In this document: one piece after another, positions 42,390 to 55,400 of the stretch | How the letters are laid out: each line of letters opens with the position of its first letter | How positions within the stretch are numbered: the first letter of the stretch is position 1 | Notes under the pieces: model-generated | What the model saw: only the letters and a program-made list of their open reading frames with translations | Told to the model about the DNA's origin: nothing | The model's database searches: none | Position numbers and translations under genes: made by a program | Source of the DNA: Schistocephalus solidus | Lineage: Eukaryota > Platyhelminthes > Cestoda > Diphyllobothriidea > Diphyllobothriidae | NCBI GenBank assembly: GCA_017591395.1 | Contig: WEDG01001086.1 | Span: 1 to 64,000, forward strand | Length of the DNA stretch: 64,000 nucleotides | Direction: 5' to 3'

Positions 42390-43620
42390 GAAGTTTGTAA
42401 AAGGAGGTCTTCGTCCGAGACAATTGCGTAGTTATCCAGGGTTTATCTAAAAAATGCTCTTTACCCCGAAGAAAAGGATTTCCGCTGACCTTGCTATGTT
42501 TCAGCACCTGCTGAACGATATACTTCATTCGAGAGAGAAGACAACCATTCCCTTAGCCTTCAGGACCGGAAGGGAGAGTGAACAATCAGAAACTGTGAGA
42601 CCACGGCCTATTAAAATTGTCTTGGACAACAAGTAAGAGGCCTAGCTGCTTCGTTTTAGAAAGACCAACTTCCAAACCTCTCATAAAGAGGTTTATTGCA
42701 ACCGGACTACTCTCCAGCAGAACGTCAGAAACGCCACGAATTAGTGTTGGAATTGAAGAGTAGACATGCAGCTGCAGAGAACAGCTTGGTTATTTTCAGA
42801 GAAGGCGTGATACAGAGAAACGCAGTATTGCTCTGGAACCAGCCAATGCTCATTGTGACAGTGGCAAAGTAGTATTGGCAAACTCGGGACCGACGGAATT
42901 TGGCCTTGCTGAGTAATGCCAACTTAAATTTCTGAGAACCAACGCCCAAAGTCTATTTTCGAAGCTCAAATACTGTGAATACACGTAGCCGTTCTGTCCC
43001 CTGATATTATAGCAATCACAGAAACGTGGCTGTCACAGAACATCGGTGATTGCAGAGTATCATTATCCGGGTAACAAGTGTTCATGGGAGACCGCACCCA
43101 CCGCCAGGGTGAAGGAGTTGCGATGTATATTAAGAGCAATTTCACTGTGTTTGAAAGGACAGAGAAGATTACCAATGGTATCGAGACTATTTGGCTGACA
43201 ATAAAGACACGGGGATCGCAGCCCTCTGAAGCGGCAACTCTCTACTGACAACCGGAGACATACACTTATGCTGATACTTGTTCGCTGGCGAACATAAAGG
43301 AGATTGGTAATCGACCTGATGTTGTTCTCATGGGTGACTTCAATGCAACCAACATTTGACTGAATGATCTACAGGCGCAGTGCTTAAAGTATGACTTCGA
43401 TCACCGCCTGCTTAAGACAACACTTTAAGCTGTTCTCACAAAACACGAATTTGTTCCAACAAGAGCGCGTGGAGGACAAAAGGTTAGTTGTTTAGATCTC
43501 ATCTTCACTAAAGATCCTGCCAGTACAGACGAGGTACACTGGCTACCGCCACTTGGTTGAAGTGATCATGGAGCACTTTCATGGGAGTACGATTTATATT
43601 CTGTATTATCTGCAATAAAT
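42390..43620 (+). pseudogene. ORF1-like module and endonuclease of element J
   Basis: RDNCVVIQGLSKK (42416), ISADLAMFQHLLNDILHSRE (42480), RPRPIKIVLDNK (42600), then endonuclease pieces AVLSPDIIAITETWLSQNI (about 43000), HRQGEGVAMYIKSNFTVFER (about 43100), GDFNATNI (43335), CLDLIFTKDPASTDEVHWLP (43490). Frames are interrupted by many stops. Confirms the module-before-endonuclease order of D/F. Confidence 0.7.
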
Positions 43621-43839
43621 GAAACCAGGCCCAATCTATGATGAAAAGAGCTAAGAGCTGAGGCATCACTATTAGACTGAGATCTTCTCTTCGCTGGGAA
43701 CGTCACTGCGGATAAGAATTTTTTAATGAGTGTTTGCTGAATCTAATAGAATGTCACTTTCTGTTATCCAAACTAGGATATCCAACAGACCATAGTGGCT
43801 AACAAGAGATCTAAAAAGAGAGATTAACAGGAAACAAAG

Positions 43840-44907
43840 GCTTTGGAAGAAATTTTGCCGATCAAATGAAAATGTAGCCGTGCAAGCTTTCAAAATTCAA
43901 AGGAACAAGGTAAAAAGCTTGATCTTCAAAAGACGAAGGGATTACGAGAGGGATTTGCTCCAGCGAGTAGTTCACAATCCCTAAATTGCTCTAAGGCTTT
44001 TTACAAAAACACATGTAGCAGCAACCCAATTCCACTTATGAGAAACAATAATGGTTACGAGATATCAAAATTTAAAAACAGAGCTGAATACGTTTCTCAG
44101 TTCTTTCACTCGGTTTTCACCAGAGAAGCTGTTTTCATTCCGACTAGTTACGAGACTATGGGAGCGCCAATTTTTCATGATATGCTCTTTCGAGAAAAGG
44201 CGGTCTTTGAAGGACTGAAAAGTTTGACGGCATGGTAATCCCCCGGCCCCATGAGATTCCAGAAAATCTGCTCCTCAGACTTACTAGACAACTGACCAAA
44301 AAGCTATCCTTTCTGTGCCAGAAATCGTTCGATACTGGAAAACAGCCCTAGTGACACCACTTCACATAAGCGATAGTCGTGCATTTGCTATAAACTACAG
44401 GCCCACCAGTCTGACCTCAATCTGTTGCAAGGTTATGGAGAAGGTCGTCAAAAAAGAATTGATGATTTATTATGAAACCCATAACCTCGTGTCCAATGCA
44501 CAATAGGCTTTCGTAGGGGAAGATCATGTGTAACGAACTTACTTTTATACGATGCAAAGCTGAAAAAAGCACTTGATGCAAAAGGCATTTTGCGTGTGGC
44601 TTACATTGATTTTCATAAGGCCTTCGATAATGTTCCGCACCTGTGTCTCCTTTGTAAGTCGAGAGTGTTGGGTATTGAATGCAAACTTCTTACGTGGATC
44701 GAGCATTTTCTCATTGGTTATGTCCAAGTAGTCTGTGAAGGTGGAGAGCGATCAGGATACACAGTCATCGATAGTGGTGTCCCACAAGGTTCAGTGCTTA
44801 GACCGATCATATCCCTCTTGTTCATTAGTGATTGTGTACAGGGATTGAACCGTGACTTTGCTTTGTTTGCGGATTATATGAAAATCGAGAAAGTCATACA
44901 CAGCAGC
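43840..44907 (+). pseudogene. Reverse transcriptase (N-terminal half) of element J
   Basis: AFKIQRNKVKSLIFKRRRDY (about 43890), SQFFHSVFTREAVFIPTSYE TMGAP (44098-44165), NYRPTSLTSICCKVMEKVVK KEL (44395), YIDFHKAFDNVPHLCLLCKS (44605), DSGVPQGSVLRPIISLLF (44770). The catalytic box FADY (44866-44877) has the second Asp changed to Tyr. Truncated after KIEKVIHS. Confidence 0.8.
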
Positions 44908-44984
44908 CTATTACTCAGAAAGTGGACAGCATAAGACACATAACCATTCTAACAATCGCAATACAAATATCTTCCAAATATTTG

Positions 44985-45660
44985 TCCAGACGAAGCTCCG
45001 CTTTCTTTATTAAACGCATAAAGTTTGTTTCCTGAAACAAGATGAACTGAAAGTATGCATATCCGATGTGCATCCGGATGTAATTTCCGTTACAGAACCT
45101 TGGTTGCAGGCTGAAATATAAGAAAGTGAAATTGCCATAGATTGATATCAACTCTTCCGTCGAGACAGACTGCATATTAAATTTGGGGAATAGCAATCTA
45201 CGTCAACAGAGTAAGCATATCAGCTGAACAAATAATTGCTTACCCTTGCGACTGCGAAGCAGTTTGCTTAAAACTGAAAAGGCACAGATGGAAAATCTGA
45301 AATTCTTGACTAGATATAGACCACCCAATCAAACTCCAGAGACTGACGAGATTATGTTCGAACTAATTAAGGATGCAGCTCAGAATCCAGACACAGTTAT
45401 CACCGGAGAGTTCACTGCATCATTGATTGACTGGAACCCGTTATCCGTAAAAGGTTTGCGGTTTTACTTCAGTTCTAGACAATTAAAGCTCACAATGAAT
45501 CTCTCTCTCTCTTTCGTACAGAATGTTAGATTTCCAACGAGAGTTAAAGAGGCTCAAATGGCGAATTGACTAGATCTCGTTCTTTCCAAGGACCTAATTG
45601 ATGTGGATGAATTTAGGTCCCCAGTGCCACTTGATAAAAGTGACCATGTCATGCTGCTGT
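44985..45660 (+). pseudogene. Endonuclease of element K
   Basis: KQDELKVCISDVHPDVISVT EPWLQAEI (the TETWL box reads TEPWL), IDXYQLFRRDR, TRYRPPNQTPETDEIMFELI (45308), NPDTVITGEFTASLIDWNPL (the GDFN box reads GEFT), VQNVRFPTRVKEAQMAN (45525), KSDHVMLLWEYSLH (45635). Loss of the GDFN Asp and Asn suggests an inactive nuclease. Confidence 0.75.
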
Positions 45661-45699
45661 GGGAATACTCTTTGCACATCAAGTAAACGGAGACTCCTG

Positions 45700-47745
45700 A
45701 TGTTCAGTGAAATTACTGGCGCGCGAATTTCGCTGCGATGAGAGATGACATATCAGCACTAAATTGGCAAAAGAGTCTAACCGGAAATCTAAATGTCAAT
45801 TGGAACATTTTCAAGGGCGTTATAAATGAAGCTTTGCACCGCAACTGCCCCAGTAAAAAACTCCAAAAGGTAAACCGGCCTGCTGGTTAACGCGAGATTT
45901 GAAAAGACAACTAAACCGAAATAATAAACTCGGAAAAAGGCATGTAGCAACAACTCAACCCATGCATTACGAAGAATTTTTACGAAAACTGAACGCGATA
46001 AGGTTAATTGTTTGCATAGCACGGAAGGGGTATGAGGCTGAAATTATAGAAAGGGCCATCGATAAGCCAAAAGTACTTTTAAGTTACATCAATAGTAGGT
46101 TTAAGAATAAGGGGAGGGTGACAGTGTTGAAACGTGAATACAAAGAAGACAGTAATGAAAACCAAGATGAGGCAGTACACCTTAGTCAGTTTTTTGCATT
46201 TGTTTTTGCAGACGAAGGGGATTTTAACCAAACAGACTTTCGTACAGGTAGTAACGACGCAGTCATTGACGACATAGAATTCACAGAAGATGTGAAGAAT
46301 GAACTTCTTGCACTTAACGACGACAAGTCTCCGGGTCCTGATAAAAAAACAGTAAAATTACTGAAGTAGCTTGCTAGTGAACTCTCTAGACCCTCTCATG
46401 TATTTCCCATTCGTCCTTAGATCGATGAACTCCCCTCTGATTGGAAATCAGCAAACATATACCCTATTCACGAGGGTGTATCCAGAACCAGCGCTAAAAT
46501 CTATCGATTGGTGACCCTTAAATGCATTTGTTGCAAAGTTCTGGAAAGGCTCATGAAATAGGCCAGCATGAAGTTTCTCGAAGGAAGAAAATTTCGTGAC
46601 AGTGCCTTAACAGATTTCGACGAACCCACTCATGTTTGACTTATATACTCTATTCAATTAAACATTGGTTCAGTCCATTTGATGAGGACACCAGCGTAGA
46701 TATCGTCTACATCGACTTCAAAAAGCCTTTGATAATTTTCCTCACCATAGGTTACTCTACAAGTTCCAAGAATCCGGAATAAGGGGGAATTTACTCAATT
46801 GGATAGGTTATGTCTATATAGGTCGATCGTAGTCCGTGTGCACTGGCAATGCAAAATCAATTTCCTGCCTGTTTGTGAGTGGTCTACCTCAGGGTTCCAT
46901 TCTTGGGTCATTACGTTTCTTAATCTATGTCAATGATTGTATGACTGGAGTTGACAGCATGGTGTCATTTTTACAGACAACATCAAGATATGGCAACCAA
47001 TCAGTTGCAGTACTGATGAACAGACTTTAAAAGAAGGACTGAACTGCCTATCTGAGTGTTCCAATTATTAGAAGATGAAGTTCAAATTCGAGGAATTTGT
47101 CGCACTCCTGCTCAAATGATGAATGCGAGCATTATGGGCAACTCCCATCAATACTTCCTTGAAGGAAGGTGCCCGTCAAATGTATCCGAACAAAAGGACC
47201 TAGGAATGACCACTTTGTCTTCCCTAACGCACTCCAGTCAGTGTCAGGGCGGCCAAAAAAGCATTCAATGTCCTGTTTGCCATTAAAATAAATTTCATAG
47301 ATATCGATAAGGAAATATATTCAAAAATATACGGGACGTTTATTCGTTCACTCCTGGAGTATGAAGTTCAGGCGTGGCAACCGTGGCTGGAAAGGGTTCA
47401 AAAGAGGAAAAAATGTCGTTAATGATATAAAGTCTTCAGCATACAAAATGTAAACTTGACGCTCTTAACCGTTTCCTATAGAGTACAGGCAGATTCAAGG
47501 CGATCTCATACAAACATACCAGGACTGTGCTCTAAACTTTGAAGACTTTTTCATTGGCCAAAATACTAACCTGCGCGGGAATTCTCCCAAACTTCGAGGA
47601 ATTTTATCCCACATGGATTTTCAGGACCACTCGTTTCCCCAGGGAGTTATCGGTGCCTGGAACAGACTCCCAGAGGACGTCATATGGGCGGACCCGACAG
47701 ACACATTCAAACATAAACTGAATTTATATTTGCTTGAAAAATACC
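45700..47745 (+). pseudogene. Reverse transcriptase of element K
   Basis: Longest frame 45899-46369: KRQLNRNNKLGKRHVATTQP, EIIERAIDKPKVLLSYINSR FKNKGRVTV, DDKSPGPDKKTVKLL. Then frame-broken: ASELSRPSHVF, SDWKSANIYPIHEG, LKCICCKVLERLMK, HHRLLYKFQESGI, SGLPQGSILGSLRFLIYVND (46880). The YADD box is not readable (about 46965-46985). QKDLGMTTLSSLTHSSQ (47195) and WNRLPEDVIWADPTDTFKHK LNLY (47655-47735) follow. Confidence 0.75.
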
Positions 47746-48300
47746 GCGGAGACTTTATAAAAACCTTCAATTTCGTGCCTGGCTTGGATTGCACCCTCCT
47801 GTGTGATGACTATTTCCAACTTCCCACTACGACTAATCTTCGAGGTCATCCATTCAAACTACGTGTGCTCCAAAGGAGATTGGATGCGAGGAAGTATTTT
47901 TTCTTAAACCATGTCGTGGAACTGTGAAATAACTTACACGGGGCCATTGTAATGTCCCAGTCTGTGGAGGCTTCAAACATTGGCTTGAGTTACATATGTT
48001 GCAGCACCACGAAGACTACTTAACCTTAAAAATACCAGTGTACTTCGAAACTCTGCTTAACTTTTCTTGGCTGCAACTTCTTTACATTGCTTCTAATTCT
48101 TGCGATTTTTATGTGACAAATAAGGAATATAAAGACGAAAGCCATTTCCCTCTAATACACAGACATGAACCCTCTCCAGCTCCCCACCTCCTCATCGTCT
48201 CCCCGAACCAGCAAGGACTCTTTATAAGCTACATGACAACTAAAAATAGTAAACACATGTATAATAATTAGATGTAATTTATTTACCGTATGAAATTTCA
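47746..48300 (+). mobile_element. Family 2 3' fragment M
   Basis: Begins RGDFIKTFNFVPGLDCTLLC DDYFQLPTTTNLRGHPFKLR (47746-47865), aligning with the D/F C-terminus LRGDLIQTFCIVRGMDC. It continues VMSQSVEAS and a 3' UTR including ACTTCTTTACATTGCTTCTA ATTC, shared with D/F. It may be the displaced end of J with K inserted between, or a separate copy. Confidence 0.7.
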
Positions 48301-48469
48301 TATTGATGTTCCTCAGGGTAGAACGAATTAATTCTATTTCTATAATTTTAAATGAGGAACTTCATTTGGCAAGAAGAGCATTTAACATGACGAGCTCAGG
48401 GCCGGAATAGATAAATGCATTAAATGAGGTTCCTCTTTATTTATGTATAGTTATTATAACTAAGACATT

Positions 48470-49260
48470 GGGAAAGAGTTTTTTTACCAACACTAAAATC
48501 TCCCTCAAAGTCTATAGTTGCGTTAAAGACGGTCTTTATGGTGAAATCCGCATATACGCTAAGCAAACACTTAACTTCCTTGCACTGGACTTTCCGAAAT
48601 GTTTTGGCAAAAGAAGGTATTTTTTGGCTTCGAGATACCTAAAATATGTAATCGTTATTATTTAGTTGTATCTATCGCCCACCCAAAGCCAGATAGGACT
48701 TTTTGTCTCTCGTAAGAATTTCAGGCCACAGCCAATTTGGATTTTATGTATCAGTTAGTCGCCGTTGACTTCAATCGTCTGTAGGTCCACCGGTTCTCAC
48801 CTAAAGTTCCTAGAAATGCTGGGGCCAGAATCGAGACCGAGGATGTTGGCATGTGGAAGTTGTTTGCCGATTAACCCCCGCGAATCAAAAATTATTGATC
48901 AAATTTTCTGTAGAGGTTACTTGCTTTTGTCAAGTTTCATCCTAAGGCCCACTCGGGCATTCAGATTTTGATAGAATTTTTTCTACATTAAAAGTCAGAG
49001 ATGATGGAATTTCTTCAAAAATAAAATGTTCTTCGACTTCCGATCAACCCATTGGGTGCAAATGCTTAACACATCTTAATTCCTGCAACAGGAATGAGGT
49101 ATTCCTGAGTTTGGATGTAAATGTTTCCACTGCTTAATCTACCGAGTTTTGGATCGAATCATTGCTCGTTTCACTCCCGTAATCAAATAATTAAAGTCAT
49201 GGATGAGGTTTTCCTTCCTTTACTTTTCGTCGCCACTTCTATGAGCAGTATTGTTAAATA
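48470..49260 (+). mobile_element. Family 1 endonuclease-linker fragment N
   Basis: Decayed + strand fragment. It aligns with copy C: KQTLNFLALDFPK (C: KQPLTFLPLDNRQ), VAVDFNRL (GDFN box), KFLEMLGP and EDVGMWK, PRIKN/ESKIIDQIFCRGY, and in another frame LTHLNSCNRNEVFLSLDVNV (C: the linker start at about 17090-17050). No RT follows. Missing both ends. Confidence 0.65.
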
Positions 49261-49334
49261 AAAACCTTTTTATTCAACACTCAAACGGGTAATTTCGTGT
49301 CAAATAAAAACAAATTTTTCAGTGAATTTTCCAA

Positions 49335-50205
49335 CCTGTGTCAGGGATATGGACTGTGAAGCAGCAATGTTTGCCGACGAAATGAAAATATAGAGTATAA
49401 TTCAGAGCTCTGCCAACAAAGATAAACTACATATCAACTTAACTTGGTCGGAGGAGTGGTCGAATCATTGGCTTATGCGGTTCAACGTCGATAAATGTAG
49501 AATACTTCGCTTAGGCAACCCATCCGGATTTGCCAACAGTAGAAGTTACTTGCTTAACGGTGAAGCCTTGAAACACGTGAAAACCCGAAAAAGACCTCGG
49601 TGTGCTGACGACCACCACCTTAAAACCATCCTCTAACTGCTCGAGAATGGTGAAGAGCGCAATGTCTGTGTTGCATGCCATCAGACGAGCCTTTTGGATT
49701 CCGACGAAGATCTACTCGCTAAGATTTTTGGAACAGTCATTAGGTCGCATTTGAAATATGCTGTACAAGACTGGAGGCCCTGAACAGTTCAAGATCAGAA
49801 CTGCCTCGAAAAAGTAAAAACTAGAGCCACCAAAAAGGTAAGGAGTCAAAGCTCCTTGCCATATGCAACCAGTCTAACGAATCTAAATTCATTATCTTTA
49901 GCTTTAGGTGAATTTGCAGAGATATCCTGTAGAAATTCCAGCTTGTGTAGGGATTGGAGTGCTGCCTTGAATTCTCGGACTTCTTTGAACTTGCTGCCAT
50001 GACTCAGCTCCGAGGTCACCCATTGAAACTGCGCGTCAAGCAGGTGGGGCTGGATGTGCGTAAGTTCTGCTTCTCTGTCAGAGTGGTCAAACCATGGAAT
50101 TTCCTCCCTGTAGACGTTATGATGTCATCTTCAGATAGAAACAAAACGAAAATAATAGACTTCAACAAAAAGGCCATGCACATGCAATATAAAGTTGAAT
50201 AGTTA
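49335..50205 (+). mobile_element. Non-LTR RT C-terminal fragment O
   Basis: Starts with CVRDMDCEAAMFADEMKI: the catalytic box FADE (49370-49381) has the second Asp changed to Glu. Then NLTWSEEWSNHWLMRFNVDK CRILRLGNPSG (49440-49530), LNGEALKHVKT, KVKTRATKKVRSQSSLPYAT (about 49815), FSDFFELAAMTQLRGHPLKL RVKQVGLDVRKFCFSVRVVK PWNFLPVDVMM (49972-50125). 5' and 3' ends not defined; closest in style to I and D/F. Confidence 0.75.
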
Positions 50206-51879
50206 TTTGCCTACAGTCAACTTAACTGGGCATAGACAAGTATTATATTATTCCCTAGTCGATAGGCAACAACCTACCCCCAGAGAAGTTAGGAAAGTAC
50301 TTTTATTACTTGGCCCATTCACTGAAGTCGCTCGTTATCTGGCGCAAAGTCCTGCTGTTAACAAAGAGGCCGGATTCAAATTCTAGAGGCTTTAAACCCG
50401 GCTTAGGTATGTCCGACTGATGGCGCCTAATATGCAAGAAAGTGCTACCCCAGTCTCCTTTGTCTTTGTCCGTAATCCATTCAGCATAAATTCACGTTTG
50501 CTTTGTAACTGCTTCACGGCACAAAGGAATCACGAATTAATGTGAGGGTTAGAGTCCCAGGAGTTTGCATGAGCAAAGGAGAAGTTTGTTTGAGCAGTAA
50601 CTTATCTTAAGATTTATTTTTCATCCAAATCCCCAAAGTCATCGTGACTTTTGAAAGGATGCAATATCCATTATTCGCTTGAACTGATGTATACCTAGTC
50701 ATAAAATATTTTTACTCCAAATGCTTCCGCTTTAGAATAATTTGTTACAATAACGGACCAGGAGGAACCGTGGATGATATACTCAATTCAGAGCATTCAC
50801 ATGAGATTGAAGACAATTCGCATGCATTTGGTGAATCAGATGCGTTTGCCGCTGGTTCCACACTGCCCTATCTGTCGATCCATTGACCTGCTTAATTTAT
50901 CCTTCAAAGTAATAATTTACTAAAGGAACACTTTAAATTATGCCAAATAATTCCATCATACGCCATTTAACCTGCTTCTTTTGACAGAGGTTGGCAACAC
51001 GTAGGACAACAGGCACACTTAATCATCACCTCGAACAGAAAGAGGACGCCGATTAAAATCATCACAAAGGCACACATTCGAACTTTTTCTGCTTAGCTAT
51101 ACCCGCTCACGGCCCATCCAGCTACAGATTAGGTGGTTCAATTTGAACTAAAATGTTAAATCGGTGGACAGTTTTCTTGTCAGTTAAAATGCAGGTTACA
51201 CTCGGGAAGCTGCCTCTGTTTCTTTTGACTGGCAATTATCATCAATTGACGTAGGCGGAATATTAATTATAATAGGTGATGCATTCAATCGATGCACTTG
51301 AGCACGAACCGGAAGGGCGCCTGACATAGTTAATTATTGAACTTATTATATTTTATTGATTGCATATACCCTGCGATGGAAAGCCGTTTTTCTAGTCTAC
51401 TTTGATGATAATAGACATTGAAAGTTATAACTGAGGTCATATCAATCAAGGCTTTTCATTTTTATTCCGTAATGCGATTTCGTGGAGATAAATGTAAGGC
51501 AACTATCCGGAGTGTCGTGGACTCAAGATTCATATAAGCATAATTCCGTTGAACCCACTTCCGCAGATGACTCAAAAACATGCCTATAAAAGATTTATAA
51601 TCTAAACGCATTATATTTACAGTCAAATATAAAGGAATCTAATGGAACTTACTATTAAAGCATTGCTGTGGACAAGTTACGTGTGTAGTTCCTCCGTCTA
51701 TGTACAGTTTCGTCTATCAGAACTCAAAGGTGCTTTTGAAAATTAAAGTTCGGAGACTAAGGATATTCTACTTCATAACATCCTCAGAATGTCTGAAATC
51801 TGAAGATCTGATCCTGCTCTAAGTATATTGGGCAAAACACCGGAATGAAAACGTTTCCTATTTGGCTGCCTTAAATTAT
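50206..51879. other. No gene recognised
   Basis: Short open frames only. The 19-mer CCAGTCTCCTTTGTCTTTG at 50450-50468 recurs at 53491-53509 and may mark a dispersed repeat. Confidence 0.4.
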
Positions 51880-51904
51880 TCCTGGTGAGATAAATTTTAC
51901 TTTA

Positions 51905-52015
51905 AGGGCTAGGACTAATGTCCATGTTAGGCTTAAGGCTAACATTAGAGTTAGGCCTAGGGTTATTGTTAGTATGAGAGTTTAGGCTAGGGTACGAGAT
52001 AGGATTTAGACTCGA
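51905..52015 (+). repeat. Degenerate TTAGGN-rich stretch
   Basis: Contains TTAGGCTTAAGGCTAACATT, GTTAGGCCTAGGGTTATTGT and TTTAGGCTAGGGTACGAG: repeated TTAGG cores with variable spacing, like a decayed TTAGGG/TTAGGC array. Confidence 0.5.
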
Positions 52016-52365
52016 GAATTTTATCCTTCCCAGAATTTAAGGCATGGGCATCTATATTACCGAGGGATTCCATTTTCCCTTCTACCAATTTTTTTGGCAA
52101 TAATACCAAAGTTTAATTTTTCTATGCTCTACAATAACGGACCTGTACCTATGAATATTGAATGTCGTGTTTTTTTAAAATGCTTAGAAGCAGTACTAAA
52201 TAAAAGCGTCCAATATGCCAAAGCTCACTAATAAGCTGCTGAGTACGTCTATTTATGTCACTGACGAATAATATTAGTTTATTTTTGTCATTTTGTATTT
52301 GATTAGTTTTTACGACTTTCACAAGTCGTAAAATCTACTACAATCAAACATGCTACCATTGCGGG

Positions 52366-52404
52366 TAATTAATGTATTAATGTATTATGTATTAATGTAT
52401 CGTA
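52366..52404 (+). repeat. ATTAATGT short tandem repeat
   Basis: TTAATGTATTAATGTATTAT followed by GTATTAATGTAT, about four imperfect copies. Confidence 0.6.
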
Positions 52405-55400
52405 GATAAAAATATGCACTAATTTTTTATCTGCAGCAGGCCGTTGTTTCTAAAATGTAGGCTTATCTATAATTCATGCGATGGGATGAACTGCTTTTGA
52501 AATTTCAAACGGGATCAATTTTTCCTCTTTCGGAGTCATGTTAGATTTATTTACTAGCTGGCTTTTAAGCCCAGAAAATCCATTGAATCCCACCAGGTTT
52601 GCATTTATTCATCTTTTCTAAAATTTCTCACCTATTTCCTTTAAGACAAACACCTCCATGAGAGTGGTATCTTTCGATTTAAAAGTAAGTGACGACAAAA
52701 CTCTTCTTTTTCTCCGCGTCCCCCAACATGCATTTTTGCAACAACTGAAGTCACCACAATGACCACCAGGGTTTATTATAGGGAGAAAAGCTCCACAGGA
52801 TCAATTTTAGTGTCAGTTGAAAATTATTAATAGACACATTGGAGTAAAGGCAACCATATATAAGGGTCAGATACAATGGCTAAGATTTCAGAAGACACTA
52901 GCCTACGTGTAAACGCGTGTATTTTGTCAAAATAGAGGCCTCACTCTAATGTTCTTCCCAAGTTTTGAGATGCAATCGTAATTCCACAAACTTGAGCACA
53001 GTGAGAGTCGTATGCCTGCAGTCCACGTTTGCGTGGCAAATGAATGCCAAAATAAATTTGCTAAACAAAACCATCTCCTCTGGAGTTGGGTCAGCCCATG
53101 AGACTACCCTTGATCCTTCTTTGATATGATTTTGTAATACCAACGGCGGAAGCGTTGGAAATTAAGTAGCATGAGGCGCGGTGAAAAATCACACGTATCT
53201 ATGATACGGTGTTGAAATCACTTGTAAGATTCCGCAGGCCAAGTAGGAAGGGACACACTCAAATCGAAGTCAAGAGACTGTCGGCCGAATTCGTTGAAGA
53301 ACACTCACCGATCGCTAACGGAACTCATTCGTCGCGTTCTGTCTTGAGGCTCACTCTCGAGCCCCGCTAGCAGCTGCACAGCGGTAAGTAGTAGAACAGG
53401 CACATGAATATTGCCGGCAAAGATAAAAAGTGATTGGATTGGCTATTTCTGGCTTATTAGCCGTCGTCTGCCGAGCCTAAAATGGCCGTTCCAGTCTCCT
53501 TTGTCTTTGCTGGCTATATTCCCATACTGTCGGCAGTTGAGTGGTCTTAAGGACCTATTTTCTAACGAGAATTGGTGACCAGTCATCCATTGGTCACCAT
53601 ACCGGTGACAAGTATGAAACACGGTCTAGGATATTGTTATTTTAAAGCGTGGAAGTTGCGGCATTAGAATCCTGTGGCGGTAGGCAAGGATAAGACATTT
53701 CTGACTACTATTCTGTACCACCATGTCTGCACTGATCAGGATACGTGACCGTCAGATTTTGCATGTTGTCACAGGAAGCCTGAGGAACTACGAGGAAGCC
53801 CCATCAGTGAAGACCACATTTTGACCCAAGACAGCTGTCAGTTTATTATTAATGTCTATCCTACGCTTCTAGACATATGCTATGGGACGCACAATCAACG
53901 TGACTGTAGCCTGCAGTATTCGTTCTATTTCATGAAACGCGATGATGGATATTGAGACGAGCAACTGTCCGTAATGAACATGCTGCACATCTTATTCATT
54001 CTCCTTAACTATTTTAGACGGTGTTTTGCATGCTGTATAGGTCTAGAAAAGATTTCATCAGTCACAAGGTTTGCCTCTTTGATCGGAGATCGATGTTACC
54101 TCGTACTTCTGAGGATTTCTATTTTAGTAATCATCATAGACCACTTTGCGCATCTGCAATTGTTTTTCTATGAACAAGGCCTAATCGAGACTTGTGAAAT
54201 TTACCACACACTACTTGCCAACCTTTAAAATTGATTTTTTTCTCCATGTAAATCTCAGAAGGCAAGGTGCAAGAAAATAGGTTGTTTAAGAAAGCCAGAC
54301 TTTTTGTAGACTTTAAAATTTACAATTGAAAATCTGTGTGATTTAAGGTTCTAAAACGCAGTAATTATTTCTACTGAGAATCCATTGATTAAAGGTCTCG
54401 AAATTATTGGATTTGTCAATTTACCTTTATATGTTACTAATTATGGATCCCACCAATAGCATATATTAAGCAACAAATTTTGTGATCTATTTTCTGATAT
54501 TTTGATATTTAACCATCCACTCTGTTGTGCATTTACAATCTTGGAAGCAAGTCTAAAGGTAAACAAATATACCAGGAAGGAATCCAATAGAAACAAAAAA
54601 TGACTTTTTTTAATTTTGCAGCAGAAAACATATCGCCAATGTTCAGAGGAGTCAAGATTGAAGTCAAACGTTCCACTTTTTACCATGAAAGCCTTGAAAA
54701 ATGGTAAAGTAAGCAGGCATGCGTCGACGAAATAGCCAATTGAATCGCGTTTTAAAGAGTTTTCCTTATTGTGGTAGGTCTGTTGCTACCTAAGGCACCC
54801 TGATTGTCGACGTTTGTTCGGGAAGCTCTTTTTTCTTGGGGTGATTCTACAAATGTGACCAAAACAACCATCGACATTAGTCAGAATGTCCATGTACTCA
54901 CTCCTTTGGTAAATGCTTTTAAGAAATATTTTATTTTGAAGGTTATGATAAACACACAGAACAGAAAATGTGCTTATGGGCAATCAATTTTGACCACTGA
55001 AAATTGTGCCATACATGCCAATATTTCGAGATCGATCTGAAATTCATGGTAATCCAACACCAGAACGACCAATAAAGAATCTTGACGTAAGGAAACTTCT
55101 CTTAATATAGAAACAAGTCTGTTTAGGAGTACACCCCAAATTTCTGTTTATTATTACCTGACTAGCCGGCCAATGCGTGAGCTGATAACTAGTTTATCCA
55201 TGTGATGTCTCCGATAGTGAAAGCAAGCAGGGTCTGTTTGCCTTCATCCATCGCATCTCAAGAAATGGAGAAAAATAGAGCCAGTTCTCTTGAAATCAGG
55301 TTGGAATCTGTCCATAAACTGTGAGCTAGTTTCCAGGGACCATCATGAACGTTGCATTTATTATCGACGAACATTTGTATGCAAACCGCACCAAGGGAAT

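Larger units (their letters stand above)
41950..44907 (+). mobile_element. Non-LTR retrotransposon J (family 2)
   Basis: + strand relative of D/F, collinear from a coiled-coil segment (KIKKLEDELGDLRKLLQQNI, about 41978) to the mid-RT. It is more decayed than D/F. It ends abruptly after the catalytic box, where element K begins; a family 2 tail (M) occurs on the other side of K. Confidence 0.75.
44908..47745 (+). mobile_element. Non-LTR retrotransposon K (I-like), lacking its 3' end
   Basis: + strand endonuclease plus RT. It starts near TKLRFLY (44990) and stops at HKLNLYLLEK (47740), with no 3' UTR or terminal repeat, directly joined to family 2 sequence M. Protein style is closest to element I (QDELKVCISDVHPDVISVTE). 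Confidence 0.7.
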
